Shown here: one piece after another, positions 10,595 to 18,919 of the stretch | How positions within the stretch are numbered: the stretch's first letter is position 1 | How the letters are laid out: each line of letters starts with the position of its first letter | Source of the DNA: Phoronis ovalis | Taxonomy: Eukaryota; Phoronida; Phoronidae | Length of the DNA: 18,919 bases | Assembly: GCA_028565635.1 (NCBI GenBank) | Contig: JAOXYB010016931.1 | Span: forward strand, 1 to 18,919 | Direction of reading: 5' to 3' | The notes under the pieces: generated by a model | Told to the model about the DNA's origin: nothing | Database searches by the model: none | Seen by the model: only the letters and a program-made list of their open reading frames with translations | Translations under genes and position numbers: made by a program

Positions 10595-12342
10595 TTTACA
10601 ATAGCAGGTCAGCTGATTTTTAAGTGCCTGGTATAAGTATGTTTGAATTGTTGCAAAGTTTGCTTGTTTAAATAAATGGAAAATTATAAAAGTATACACT
10701 GTATCACTGAAAATAAAAAAATGTATTATTTAATTGGTTTGCAAATTCAATGCATGTTTTGTTGTATTTTTTAATCTTTCTGCTTTTGCAAATCTGTAGT
10801 CCAGGGATAAAAACATTCGTGACGTCATCTCCTCACTATTCTGAGGTTCGCAGACAGGTCATCCATTTATGTTTGTTAATACCAAAATCTGATCGTGATT
10901 ACAGAACTTGAGTTGACTACATTAACTTTTTTTTACCAACTATGAAAATCCCTTTATGATGGATACTTTGGAGCCAAAACACTGGCATAGCCAATGTTTT
11001 TTTTACTGCCAAGAAAACAGAAAATATTCTGCAAATGAAAGAAATGTAAAGAAGCAATGCATCAGCGACTTTTAAAATTTTACTCATAAAAAAAACATCA
11101 ATTGCTTAAATTACATATTTTTATTACAAAAATAGACACTTAAACATTTTAAACAGTCCAGTTTGAAAATTGTGCATTTTACTTCGGTTGTGCTAGGACA
11201 TTTTCAAATACCTGGGGATGGAGGAGTATATTATAGTTCATAATATAGGACAACAGAGGGTGGGGGTCAACAAACTTTAGATTTAAAAAGACACTTTATC
11301 TTCTACTACTACTGTCCTTTATCTGGTACTATTAAGGTACTTTAGTATTAAACCTTGCTCAGCAGTTCATCCTGATAACTCAAGGTATTAACAGATCTAG
11401 AAACGTGATCGACATTATTCATTGCATCATTACATTACCCAAGAATATGTACATTCTTTTTTAACAGTACCCAAAAAACTTGTATGAAACCCAATTCAAA
11501 AAGCTTTCAACACCATTATATAGCAGTATCCAGCACCACTATATATAATAGCATTTTAAAACATTTACAGAAGTTGCAGTCATTGCACCAAATTCCTTGG
11601 TGTTTTACATATAGATCTACACAACAGGGACAGGATAAACATTTAGATGTACTGTTCACCGCAGTTATTTTTGCACAAAACATTATTAAATACAATATGC
11701 TGCCTTTATCATCTATAACAAAATAGTTTTTGCACATACAGAATATCAGTTTACACATTACTATGACACTATGCAGGCAAAGTTCTGCTTCAACGGTTAA
11801 CATTTCACAATTTCGAAGTGGATTTCAAATGACAATGTCCACGCTCAACGCCCTTTACATGTATTTGGCATACAAACTCAGTTATGCACAACATCACTAT
11901 ATCATGATGTAAAGCTTCTGTGCAAAAAGAAGATTAAACTCCGTTAATTATCCACTTCAGAAAACTATTTTTTACCAAATGGCTTAAATTCAAAACTCCT
12001 ATCAATATCATGCTATTATGGCCATCTCACGTATTGAGTATATATTAGTTATAAATTAGTATAAATTATTTATTCAGTAATGAACAGAATGCTTCTTAAA
12101 AAATTGATTGTTGTATAGAATCATTTCTATTATTGTCTTCCATGCATTACTCGACAACCAGTCCACTCCTGATTATTTATGTATATTCTGCTACCTGCAT
12201 AGTGAGCTATATGCAGAACTGCATACAAATAGTTAAGTCTTTAACAAACTAATTTCTTGTATGTACACCAACCAGCACAATCGCTAAAAAGATTTTAGTG
12301 ATTAGTGTAACATATTTTTTGCCATATGGTCATTCATTGATT
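10595..12342 (-). other. Downstream flank and possible long 3' UTR of the MID1IP1-like gene
   Basis: This AT-rich sequence lies downstream of the minus-strand stop at 12472. It contains several AATAAA signals on the minus strand, including 12069-12074 and 11120-11125, so the 3' UTR could end at any of several points. Open stretches on both strands near 11484-11803 overlap each other and show no family similarity. An isolated TGACGTCA lies at 10820-10827. Confidence 0.4.
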
Positions 12343-12348
12343 TTTATT
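12343..12348 (-). terminator. Candidate polyadenylation signal for the MID1IP1-like gene
   Basis: AATAAA on the minus strand, about 125 bases beyond the stop codon. It is the first canonical hexamer, but others follow further downstream and the sequence alone does not decide which is used. Confidence 0.35.
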
Positions 12349-12471
12349 TTTTGGCATGATAAACACAGTTCAATTTCATTTTGCATACAGTCAAATGATC
12401 AAACAACGGCAATCACTGTTTTTGTCCAAGCAATCATGAATCCATCAAACTTCGTCTTGCAAGATGATAAT

Positions 12472-12888
12472 TTAATATGTTAGAGGAGGCGACTGTCGGT
12501 TTGGTCCATCACCCAATTCTTCTTGGTATCGTGTTGTTAACGTATTTGCAGCATTAGTCAAATCTTTCAAACAGTTTGTTAGTCCCTTTAAATGAAATCC
12601 AAACATTTCTACAGATTTCGATTCACAGTCTAACTTTTCAGTACTAATAGAATTACTAGGACCTAGAACCAGTTCATTTTTCAAACCATTCAAAGTTTTG
12701 TAGAAGCCATATAAATCTTCAGGTGCTATTTTTGTCAAATCTGTTTTGTCGTCGTCTTTAGAGCATGTTATATCTCTCAAACGGCTTGGCAACAGGACCG
12801 TGTTATCCATGTTTTCTACTGCATTCACGAATTTGTTCATTGCACTCAGCAATGACTGTTGAGCGTTTTCTTCTCCAAAATGTTCCAT
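12472..12888 (-). CDS. MID1IP1: Spot14/MID1IP1-like protein, complete, single exon
   Basis: A complete 138-residue protein. The ATG at 12886-12888 has G at -3 and +4, and an in-frame TAA lies upstream at 12919-12921. The N-terminal motif at about residues 11-40 (SLLSAMNKFVNAVENMDNTV, then LLPSRLRDI) matches the family signature SLxxAMxxFxxAVxxMDxTVxxPSxLRD. Residues 57-73 (EDLYGFYKTLNGLKNEL) match the central helix. Residues 98-126 (FHLKGLTNCLKDLTNAANTL, then TTRYQEELG) match the C-terminal helix. In vertebrates MID1IP1 (MIG12) binds MID1 and, with THRSP, controls acetyl-CoA carboxylase polymerisation and so fatty acid synthesis. The same role here is an inference. It is shorter than human MID1IP1 (about 183 residues) because the low-complexity linker is brief, and is nearer THRSP in length. 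The tail after ELG (DGPNRQSPPLTY) is not conserved. It lies downstream of PINCH in the same orientation, with its own probable promoter. Confidence 0.93.
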   Translation of the reverse strand: MEHFGEENAQQSLLSAMNKFVNAVENMDNTVLLPSRLRDITCSKDDDKTDLTKIAPEDLYGFYKTLNGLKNELVLGPSNSISTEKLDCESKSVEMFGFHLKGLTNCLKDLTNAANTLTTRYQEELGDGPNRQSPPLTY

Positions 12889-12965
12889 GACGACAAAAAC
12901 TAGAAGACGAACTACAACTTAGACACCGGGGTCCGTTGTTATAAGGAGCAAGATAGTGACCTGTT

Positions 12966-12998
12966 TCACGTTTTACCTCGGGAAAGTTCAATTTCCAT
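12966..12998 (-). CDS. Possible upstream ORF in the MID1IP1-like leader
   Basis: ATG at 12996-12998 opens ten codons (MEIELSRGKT) and stops at TGA 12966-12968, 77 bases before the main ATG. Its context is moderate (T at -3, G at +4). It matters only if transcription starts upstream of 12998 and this part is not spliced out; the GAG/GTAAAA within it could also act as a donor of a leader intron. Confidence 0.25.
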   Translation of the reverse strand: MEIELSRGKT

Positions 12999-13180
12999 GT
13001 ACTCTACGGATTCTTGCAACAGCACGAGATTAAACCGTGAATTTTGATCACCGAACCCTGTTGATTCATTCTCTTCCGGGTGAACCAAAATGTGCCGGCA
13101 GTAGGGTGAAAGGGTAGTTTCCAATTTAAAATGACACAATTCAAAAATATATTACAGGTTACTCTTATTACAGTACTGAA

Positions 13181-13187
13181 ATTTATA
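13181..13187 (-). promoter_or_regulatory. Possible TATA box for the MID1IP1-like gene
   Basis: TATAAAT on the minus strand about 295 bases before the start codon. In AT-rich DNA such a match is weak evidence alone. It gains a little from CCAAT motifs further upstream and the CpG-containing stretch around it. Confidence 0.25.
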
Positions 13188-13337
13188 GTTGACAAACGTT
13201 CCTTATGCAAACATTTAAATTTACAGGTATAATACAGCTTATTTTTTTCGATATTTTAGGCAAATCCCCCCTTTTTAATGAACCCATGAACCTAAGAACT
13301 TATAGGTTGATATCACGCCAGTATCACGAGCGCTGTG

Positions 13338-13399
13338 ATTGGTTGTTGATGACCAGGTAGATGTGGGCCGGATTTTAAAATAAACAACTATTGAATTGG
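13338..13399 (-). promoter_or_regulatory. Two CCAAT motifs upstream of the MID1IP1-like gene
   Basis: CCAAT occurs on the minus strand at 13338-13342 (CCAATCACAGC, an NF-Y-like context) and at 13395-13399. They are about 450-510 bases before the start codon in a stretch (about 13000-13620) richer in CpG than its surroundings, which fits a proximal promoter. This is motif evidence only. Confidence 0.3.
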
Positions 13400-15259
13400 T
13401 CATTATGTGTCCGAAAGCGTGTTGTTATACGTAAATAGGATTTAGCTTTCTCGTAAATAAAAACATTTTGAGGGAAGTGGTTTTGTTTCCATTTACTAAA
13501 CAAATTTTTTTTATTTTACCGGGGTGGCGTATCCGGGCAATTAAGTAATATTTACTTGTTATCAGGATTTGGCTTTATGTCTACGTATTTCGGATGACGC
13601 CGGAAACTAGGATTCAATTTTTTCGTGAATGTAGTTTTCAATGTTGTCTTTGTTTTAATTAATGCATATATGCAGGATTTATTAAAAGTCGGGTCAAAAG
13701 TGCATATATTTGATCATGTTTTTATCCCTTTTATTTACTCCAAGACTTGAAGAGTTTTATATTGGTAAGGTTATATATCCTAGGTTTTACGAAATAAAAG
13801 GTCCATAACCTATGTAAATCAGTACATGTTCTGTCTGCAAAATGTCATAAACATCAAATACCTTTGTTATATGTTTATGTAAATATGTATATAATTATAT
13901 TTTAATATATAGTACTTAAACACATACACATTTTGAAAGTGATATATAAGAAATTATCTCCCTTGAACAATAAAAACAAGTAATGGTACGTAGGTGGAGG
14001 TAAATCAAAACACCTAGAATCCCATGAAAATCCACAGCATGCATCATTCAAGAGAAACATTTGACATTTGTGCACACTAGTATACTGTTCTAAATGCATA
14101 AATGCAAAGATTAACAAAGTGAGTCATATACCTGCTAATACTTTTGCATGTATATCAACCCCTCAATTTTCTATAAATGAGCAATGCCGATTATATAGTA
14201 AATGGTACAGAAATTCAAAATCCACATATTAATAATAATAATACATGATTTAATAAGGCACAATGAGATTAGAAAAAAATTATATTAAAATGCATATTGT
14301 TCCAAAGAAATGAATATTAAGCGATTACTATAACTAAGTAGCAATCATTCCGGCTACACTTCCTTATAATAATCGTACATAAACTAATAGACTTGTATTT
14401 AAAAGCAACTTCATACATGTATCTTCACAATGGTTCAATTTGTAATGTCTGTATGGCTTGCATATACAAAGCAAACAGTACAAAATTAATAACAGGTTTA
14501 CAGATTATGACAAAAATGAAAGTTTTAGTACAGATCGAAATCTAGAACAAGATTTAATCAAGTATTAAAGAACAGTTTTAAAGATGGCCATTAACTAATT
14601 TGGCTAGTAATTGGTAAGAAAGTCTTGCAATGGAGACTAGAAAAAAAATCCGCATTTTCTCTTCATGACATCAAATACAACGACTGTTTTCTTTTCATGC
14701 ATAATAAGTACTTCCCGCATCGCAAACATCAAACGGTCTAATACCAGTTGTAAAATCTTAGATCCACAAAAAATCAATCTTTTTCGCAGTACAAATCACT
14801 AGTTAAACAACAGAATACATGTCATTATATATTTTGATTGAATGAATCATCAGATTAATTGCATTTCAGTCTCCCTGATAAACAGTGTTGTCAATCTCCA
14901 ACCAAGAAGAACTCCCATGACAAATAAATGGCGAATTTTGCAAATTAAAAGGCATTTAACTCTCTCTGCTGTTTAAACTAGATGGAAGCATAATGTTGTC
15001 TTTAATATAAAAACTAAAATGATAGAATTCAACACTTTCTTCAATTGCAACATTAGTGTCGTTAAAGATCACTGTCAGCAAATTGCACATGCCAAAAGTC
15101 AGACAGTATATTGCTGCTTTCACTGAGTTTCAAAGTTTTAAAAGGATGCATTTTTATCTTCATCATAATTGTCAACACATTGAAAGCACTACAATAAAGA
15201 AATCGACAGCAAACTTTGCTTTTCAACAGATTAATATTTTGTTATACAAAATCAGACCT
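13400..15259. other. Interval between PINCH and the MID1IP1-like gene
   Basis: This includes CpG-bearing sequence to about 13620, possibly promoter or untranslated first exon, since CACCCCG followed by gtaaaa on the minus strand near 13520-13530 resembles a donor. AT-rich DNA follows, part of which may be a long PINCH 3' UTR. A short ttatctcccttgaa element is at 13954-13967 and an (AAT)n run lies near 14231-14241. No protein gene was recognised. Confidence 0.45.
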
Positions 15260-15265
15260 TTTATT
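15260..15265 (-). terminator. Candidate polyadenylation signal for PINCH
   Basis: AATAAA on the minus strand about 255 bases after the PINCH stop, the first canonical hexamer. An ATTAAA variant lies closer, at 15382-15387. Which one is used cannot be told from sequence. Confidence 0.35.
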
Positions 15266-15517
15266 TTAGATATAGCCCAAATTAGTCAATGGTCGTCCTG
15301 TTAATACACAAGTTATTTAAAAATGTTTTACAAAGATAACACTCATAAATACAAATACAGACCTAAAGTCTTTTCACATAATTTAATAAAACATGATCTA
15401 AAGTTAATATATTGTTATTTCCTTAATCAACCCTCAATTACATATTCTAGGTAACTGATCAGTTTAGCTTTTCAATCCCTTTAAGACAGTCTTTCAAGAA
15501 CTATATCTTTTGCATAT

Positions 15518-15644
15518 TTATGCTTTTCCACCACTTTTTTGTTGTAGGTCGTAAGCTTTTTTTAGTCGCCGCTTTAGCTCTATTGGAAATTTTTCATAGC
15601 ATGCTTTACACACTGGTTTCAAATCAAATTCAAAGAATTTCGTC
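15518..15644 (-). CDS. LIMS1: PINCH/LIMS terminal coding exon (end of LIM5 and basic tail)
   Basis: The exon follows a ttctatttcag acceptor. Its first base completes a Lys codon split from the exon at 15954-16029, then 41 codons run to a TAA stop at 15518-15520. It encodes [20 protein letters not shown], with the last C-x2-C zinc pair of LIM5, then the basic RRLKK tail ending GGKA. Vertebrate PINCH ends in the same way (KCYEKFPLELKKRLKK…). PINCH is the LIM-only adaptor of the ILK-PINCH-parvin complex at integrin adhesions, and its LIM5 binds RSU1. The final residues after RRLKK differ from vertebrates, as is usual. The gene could equally be labelled after invertebrate orthologues (unc-97, steamer duck). 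Confidence 0.93.
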
Positions 15645-15953
15645 CTGAAATAGAATAACAACATCTTTGTTAGATTGTTTTATACACATGTACACTTGGA
15701 TCTCTTCAGATATGTACCTATAAATGAATTCAATTAAACAAGAAACATAACTTTTGGTCTGATTGAACTATCTGAATTATGCAATGTGAAAAATATTAAA
15801 TATTTTGGTAAATCATGTAATATTAATTGGATGAAGTCACTTTTATAATGCCAACACATTCCTACATCTTTACTAGATATTGAGAATCATGACTATAAAA
15901 CCTGCACATTTTATAGTACTTAGACAGAGTGCATATTTGAAGTTTTTACTTAC

Positions 15954-16029
15954 TTTTGACTGAGCTTCCTGTCGCATGTTGAACAAGCGAAATGATTGAC
16001 ACACCAACTTTTGTTCAAGGCAGTGAAAA
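15954..16029 (-). CDS. LIMS1: PINCH/LIMS internal exon (LIM5 core)
   Basis: A 76-base exon between a ctcttgtag acceptor and a gtaagt donor. Two bases complete a Val codon from the previous exon, 24 codons follow, then two bases of a Lys codon. It encodes FTALNKSWCVNHFACSTC and then DRKLSQ, the centre of LIM5 with an H-x2-C-x2-C zinc-ligand set. From memory, vertebrate PINCH1 has NCFACSTC here, a Cys in place of this His; both are allowed LIM ligands. All splice phases agree with the neighbouring exons. Confidence 0.93.
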
Positions 16030-17823
16030 CTACAAGAGTGTGAAAACATGAAATTCAATGAGATACACTTCACATACAACAATTGCAACTATTAGCAATT
16101 ATTCCAGAAATCCTGCAAATTAAAGATTTCCTTTTAGTAATCCTACTACAGCATCATAACAGCTATGAGAAGAATACTCGGTGGATGACAAGAGTTAACA
16201 GAACCTACAGCTCCCATAACTAGGTCTGTCACAGCATTGCTAAATACATATAATATTTAATGCCAAATATAGATAATAATAATGAAGATCTTATCAGCCT
16301 CTGTAAACAACAACTATCACAATGAAAAGAAATCTTTTTATTTCTAAAACTAAAATATTGCGGTTTTTGATAATTTTGTCAATTATTACCATTATGAAGT
16401 AAGCCAGGCTAATGGTATTTTAATAAGCTTGGTTATTTTTAATATGCCCTGATGATAATTATAATTATAATTGTAAATGGAAAATACTGTATCATTTAAA
16501 TCAGATTGCATACTTTAAATCATACTTGGCAATGATATCTAATGTTTTGAAGTAGTCATTGACATTGTAGGACATTTACAAAAAATTTTCTTATCTCTGA
16601 CATTGTGGTAAGATATTGTCTCCAGTAAACAATCACCTGACAGTTGCTTTTGTGCTACTGATTACAAAAATGTGATGTCGCTATTCTGAAGACAAACTAC
16701 AATGTAAGAAGTGGCAACAAAACAGTTTAAGTTTTGACTTGTTTTCTTTTGTTAAAATGTGTTATATCGAAATTTCTTAAGCTATGCAGTAGATAAATAC
16801 TGTAAACTAGAGTAACATATTGTTCGTTAATTTATCCTTGTAGGTAACACAGGTCTATATATCTGACAGTGACAAAGTATAATTTTAAAACAATTTTTGA
16901 TTTTTTCTACTCTTATTTCTTCATTTATTTGTAACATCACTAAATTGGTCGTTTTAGTAATACAACTAAAAATATATAAGTTTTCAAATATGGGCAATTA
17001 TACAGTAAAGTATCAAAAAATTTGGCTGTATCCAAAAAGTTGGCACTTAATGGGTAGACATGTGAAGTTTAAAACAGTATTTATCGCTATTAAATGTTAT
17101 GATAGATATAAAATGCATAGGGCAGATCATAGATATACTGAATAATGTGTAATATTTTGTTGAGCGTATGAGTGCCAGTAAACCTTTGCAAAGAGTAAAA
17201 ACAAAAAGCCAACTTTTTCGATACTTTGACAATTGCTTCAGAAGGCTCCTACCAAGACTCAGATTTTCCACAAATAGATGATTTAAAACTATTTGAATTA
17301 TTTCGAAATTCCATGTTATCGTGCAATAACTTACAAACCCACAAACTGAAATTATAATTACTCCTAGTGAAATTTTGTTTCTTTTTTATTGCAAAGTTAT
17401 ACTCTTCGATACGTTACCGTAATTAACAAAGTTACAAATTTATCACATATCAACACTTGACATAATTTGAGTGCAAATGTGTGGGTTTTTAAATGGTTTA
17501 AGCCAGTAAGAAAAAAGAAGAAAATTACTTTTTTTTAAATTAGATCAAGGTCAAATGCTCATCAATGTCATATGCTCATAAGATACACATCTGCCTTGAA
17601 AGGATCTCTCTATTGGAAAAACAGCTTATCATAGAACAGACGTGGCCACCAGTTGGCCATATTGGTACCAAATGACACTGCTGTCTTCATACATGATCCT
17701 ATTTTCAAATATCACTTCCCTTCTAGTTTTATCAGTGATTTTGAGACGGCAGTTACAGGGTAAATCCAGCCTATAGCTGGGGGTACTAGACATGCTGTAA
17801 CAAAACTAATTTGTTTCACTTAC
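16030..17823 (-). other. PINCH intron, about 1.8 kb
   Basis: This intron, bounded by gtaagt and tgtag, separates two LIM5-coding exons. It is AT-rich and carries a TAATTA-type repeat at 16454-16472. The part at about 17550-17790 is less AT-rich, with short tggcca inverted repeats near 17643-17661, possibly an old repeat copy. No coding exon was recognised in it. Confidence 0.75.
16454..16472. repeat. (ATAATT)n short tandem repeat
   Basis: About three units of a six-base ATAATT repeat inside a PINCH intron. Confidence 0.75.
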
Positions 17824-17965
17824 CATCACCAGCTACAACATTATTACAGACGAAGCAGATATTTCCAAACAGCTGGTGGTAGTGAGTTTCGCAGTATGCC
17901 TGTCCTTTCTTTTCATAATGGCGATTACCAAGAAAAGGTCGTTCACATTTGGCACATACAAAATG
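17824..17965 (-). CDS. LIMS1: PINCH/LIMS internal exon (second half of LIM4, start of LIM5)
   Basis: A 142-base exon with a ttttattttag acceptor and a gtaagt donor: 47 codons plus one base. It encodes [20 protein letters not shown] and then [14 protein letters not shown], which complete LIM4 (H-x2-C, C-x2-C and C-x2-H ligands). [11 protein letters not shown] follows, opening LIM5. The sequence is very close to vertebrate PINCH1 ([13 protein letters not shown]…YCETHYNQLFG). In vertebrates LIM4 binds the third SH3 domain of Nck2. Confidence 0.95.
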
Positions 17966-18322
17966 CTAAAATAAAAGAAATTATAATAATGATTAAAGAA
18001 ATGTGTTGCTGCCTTGTTTAGTAATACCAGCAGCCAGGATAAAATTAGTTATAACAGTAAAACTAGTTTGAGTATGAACATTGGAGAGTACTGCTTTTGA
18101 AAATGATGGCGAAGAGAAACAAGTCCATTGCTTTACTTATCTTTATCGTTAATAAGCAGAAGTTTTAATCTAAATAACCATTGTGTCAAATTCTCAATCA
18201 AATTTTTGCGTTAAATAATTGATGCAAAGACATAGGAAAACAATTCATACAGTGTTACAATAGTTATGTATTAAAATATATACAAACTCCATCAGTTATT
18301 CTTATACATTTGAAATTTTTAC
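17966..18322 (-). other. PINCH intron, about 0.36 kb
   Basis: This phase-0 intron separates the two halves of LIM4. Its donor is gtaaaa (weaker than consensus) and its acceptor ttttattttag. It is AT-rich, with no other feature seen. Confidence 0.85.
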
Positions 18323-18473
18323 CTCAACATGCCAAGCTTTTCCTAAAGCGTGTACAACTCTCTCTTCTATAGGTCGGCGACAAGCACCACATATAGGAAT
18401 ACCCATTTTGTCATGGCAACGTAAGCAGTAAAGCTCACTATTCTTTTCACGGGCATCAGCATTTAACTCAGTA
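18323..18473 (-). CDS. LIMS1: PINCH/LIMS internal exon (end of LIM3, start of LIM4)
   Basis: A 151-base exon after a strong ttgttttttcag acceptor: one base, then 50 codons ending in phase 0. It encodes [20 protein letters not shown], the end of LIM3 including its last zinc ligands. Then come [20 protein letters not shown] and GKAWHVE, the first half of LIM4 with its C-x2-C pair. Vertebrate PINCH1 reads ELTADARE…YCLPCHDKMG and [15 protein letters not shown] at the same places. Exons for LIM1, LIM2 and most of LIM3 must lie beyond the right end of the window. Confidence 0.95.
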
Positions 18474-18830
18474 CTGAAAAAACAAGAGAAATACATGTTT
18501 ATAGTGCTACTGTTTATAGTACTACCATTATGTACAAATAAATGAAATATAATTATTTTTAAATTAAAGAGTATTCAAGAAATCTACACTGAGGTGAAAA
18601 TGAGATAGAAAAAATCCATGGGTTCCACTACCCAATTTCTTGCAAAGAAAAGTTAAACATTTTGGATGAGTAATTTACATAGTAAAATTGCCTAGTCAAG
18701 TTGCGTTTTAACTATACTTCCACCTGGTGAACAAGCTGTTAATGATACTTCTGAACTTCTGTCCTAATAGTTTTTCATTTTGTACAAAAACTATTGATAC
18801 AAAAATATATTCTAGGTTTTACTCCTTTCT
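18474..18830 (-). other. PINCH intron, partial
   Basis: AT-rich sequence upstream of the LIM3/LIM4 exon. I searched it for the missing part of LIM3 (an HFNCxxC-like motif) and saw none, so the intron continues past the window edge. Confidence 0.75.
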
Positions 18831-18919
18831 ACCCATAAGTATACATACGTTTGCACAACTGGACTTACCCACAAGTACACATACGTTTGCACAACTGGAC
18901 TTACCCACAAGTACACATA
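18831..18919. repeat. 36-bp minisatellite, cut by the window edge
   Basis: Units 18831-18866 and 18867-18902 differ at two positions, and a third unit begins at 18903 and is cut off at 18919. Each unit contains 'acatacgtttgcacaactgg' followed by 'actt'. The array lies in a PINCH intron and may be much longer outside the window. Confidence 0.95.

Noticed and set aside
10820-10827. Perfect TGACGTCA (CRE-like) site
   Set aside because: It is downstream of the MID1IP1-like gene and not near any identified promoter; a single 8-base match is not evidence of function.
11484-11803. Overlapping open frames on both strands, the minus one cysteine-rich
   Set aside because: They overlap each other, match no cysteine-spacing pattern I know, and lie in the likely 3' flank of the MID1IP1-like gene.
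12803-12991. Minus-strand frame overlapping the MID1IP1-like start in another phase
   Set aside because: It has no ATG at its start and its serine- and arginine-rich reading is a shadow of the real gene and its leader.

Overview
This is a window of animal nuclear DNA: very AT-rich, with short exons bounded by GT/AG splice signals, long stop-rich spacers and no bacterial-type gene packing. The protein families found (PINCH LIM-domain adaptor, Spot14/MID1IP1, cadherin-like ectodomain) are metazoan. The compact MID1IP1-like gene, the style of the repeats and a short 'ttatctcccttg' element suggest a lophotrochozoan, most likely a bivalve or other mollusc; that taxonomic call is an inference.

The right third is the best-defined part, with two genes head to tail on the minus strand. 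The 3' half of a PINCH/LIMS gene occupies four exons (18323-18473, 17824-17965, 15954-16029, 15518-15644). All splice phases agree, and together they encode the end of LIM3, all of LIM4 and LIM5, and the basic C-terminal tail with its stop. The N-terminal half lies beyond the right edge. About 2.6 kb downstream is a complete single-exon gene of the Spot14/MID1IP1 family (12472-12888, 138 residues), with a possible upstream promoter region at about 13180-13400.

The left edge (1-1260) holds two minus-strand exons, 1167-1259 and 548-735, that join in phase into most of one cadherin-like repeat. A possible further exon sits at 38-70. Their upstream exons were not securely found. Around 4250-5010 there is weaker evidence for the 3' end of another minus-strand gene, ending in an acidic tyrosine-containing tail.

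The remainder (about 5-12.4 kb) is largely non-coding as far as I can read it. It contains a 45-bp tandem duplication, a 33-bp duplication, a small GC-cored foldback at 9170-9260, a diverged ~213-bp tandem duplication at 10171-10594 and, in a PINCH intron at the right edge, a 36-bp minisatellite. I see no tRNA, rRNA, CRISPR array or intact transposon gene. Apart from the cadherin-like gene and a possible neighbour, I found nothing that looks like an undescribed system.
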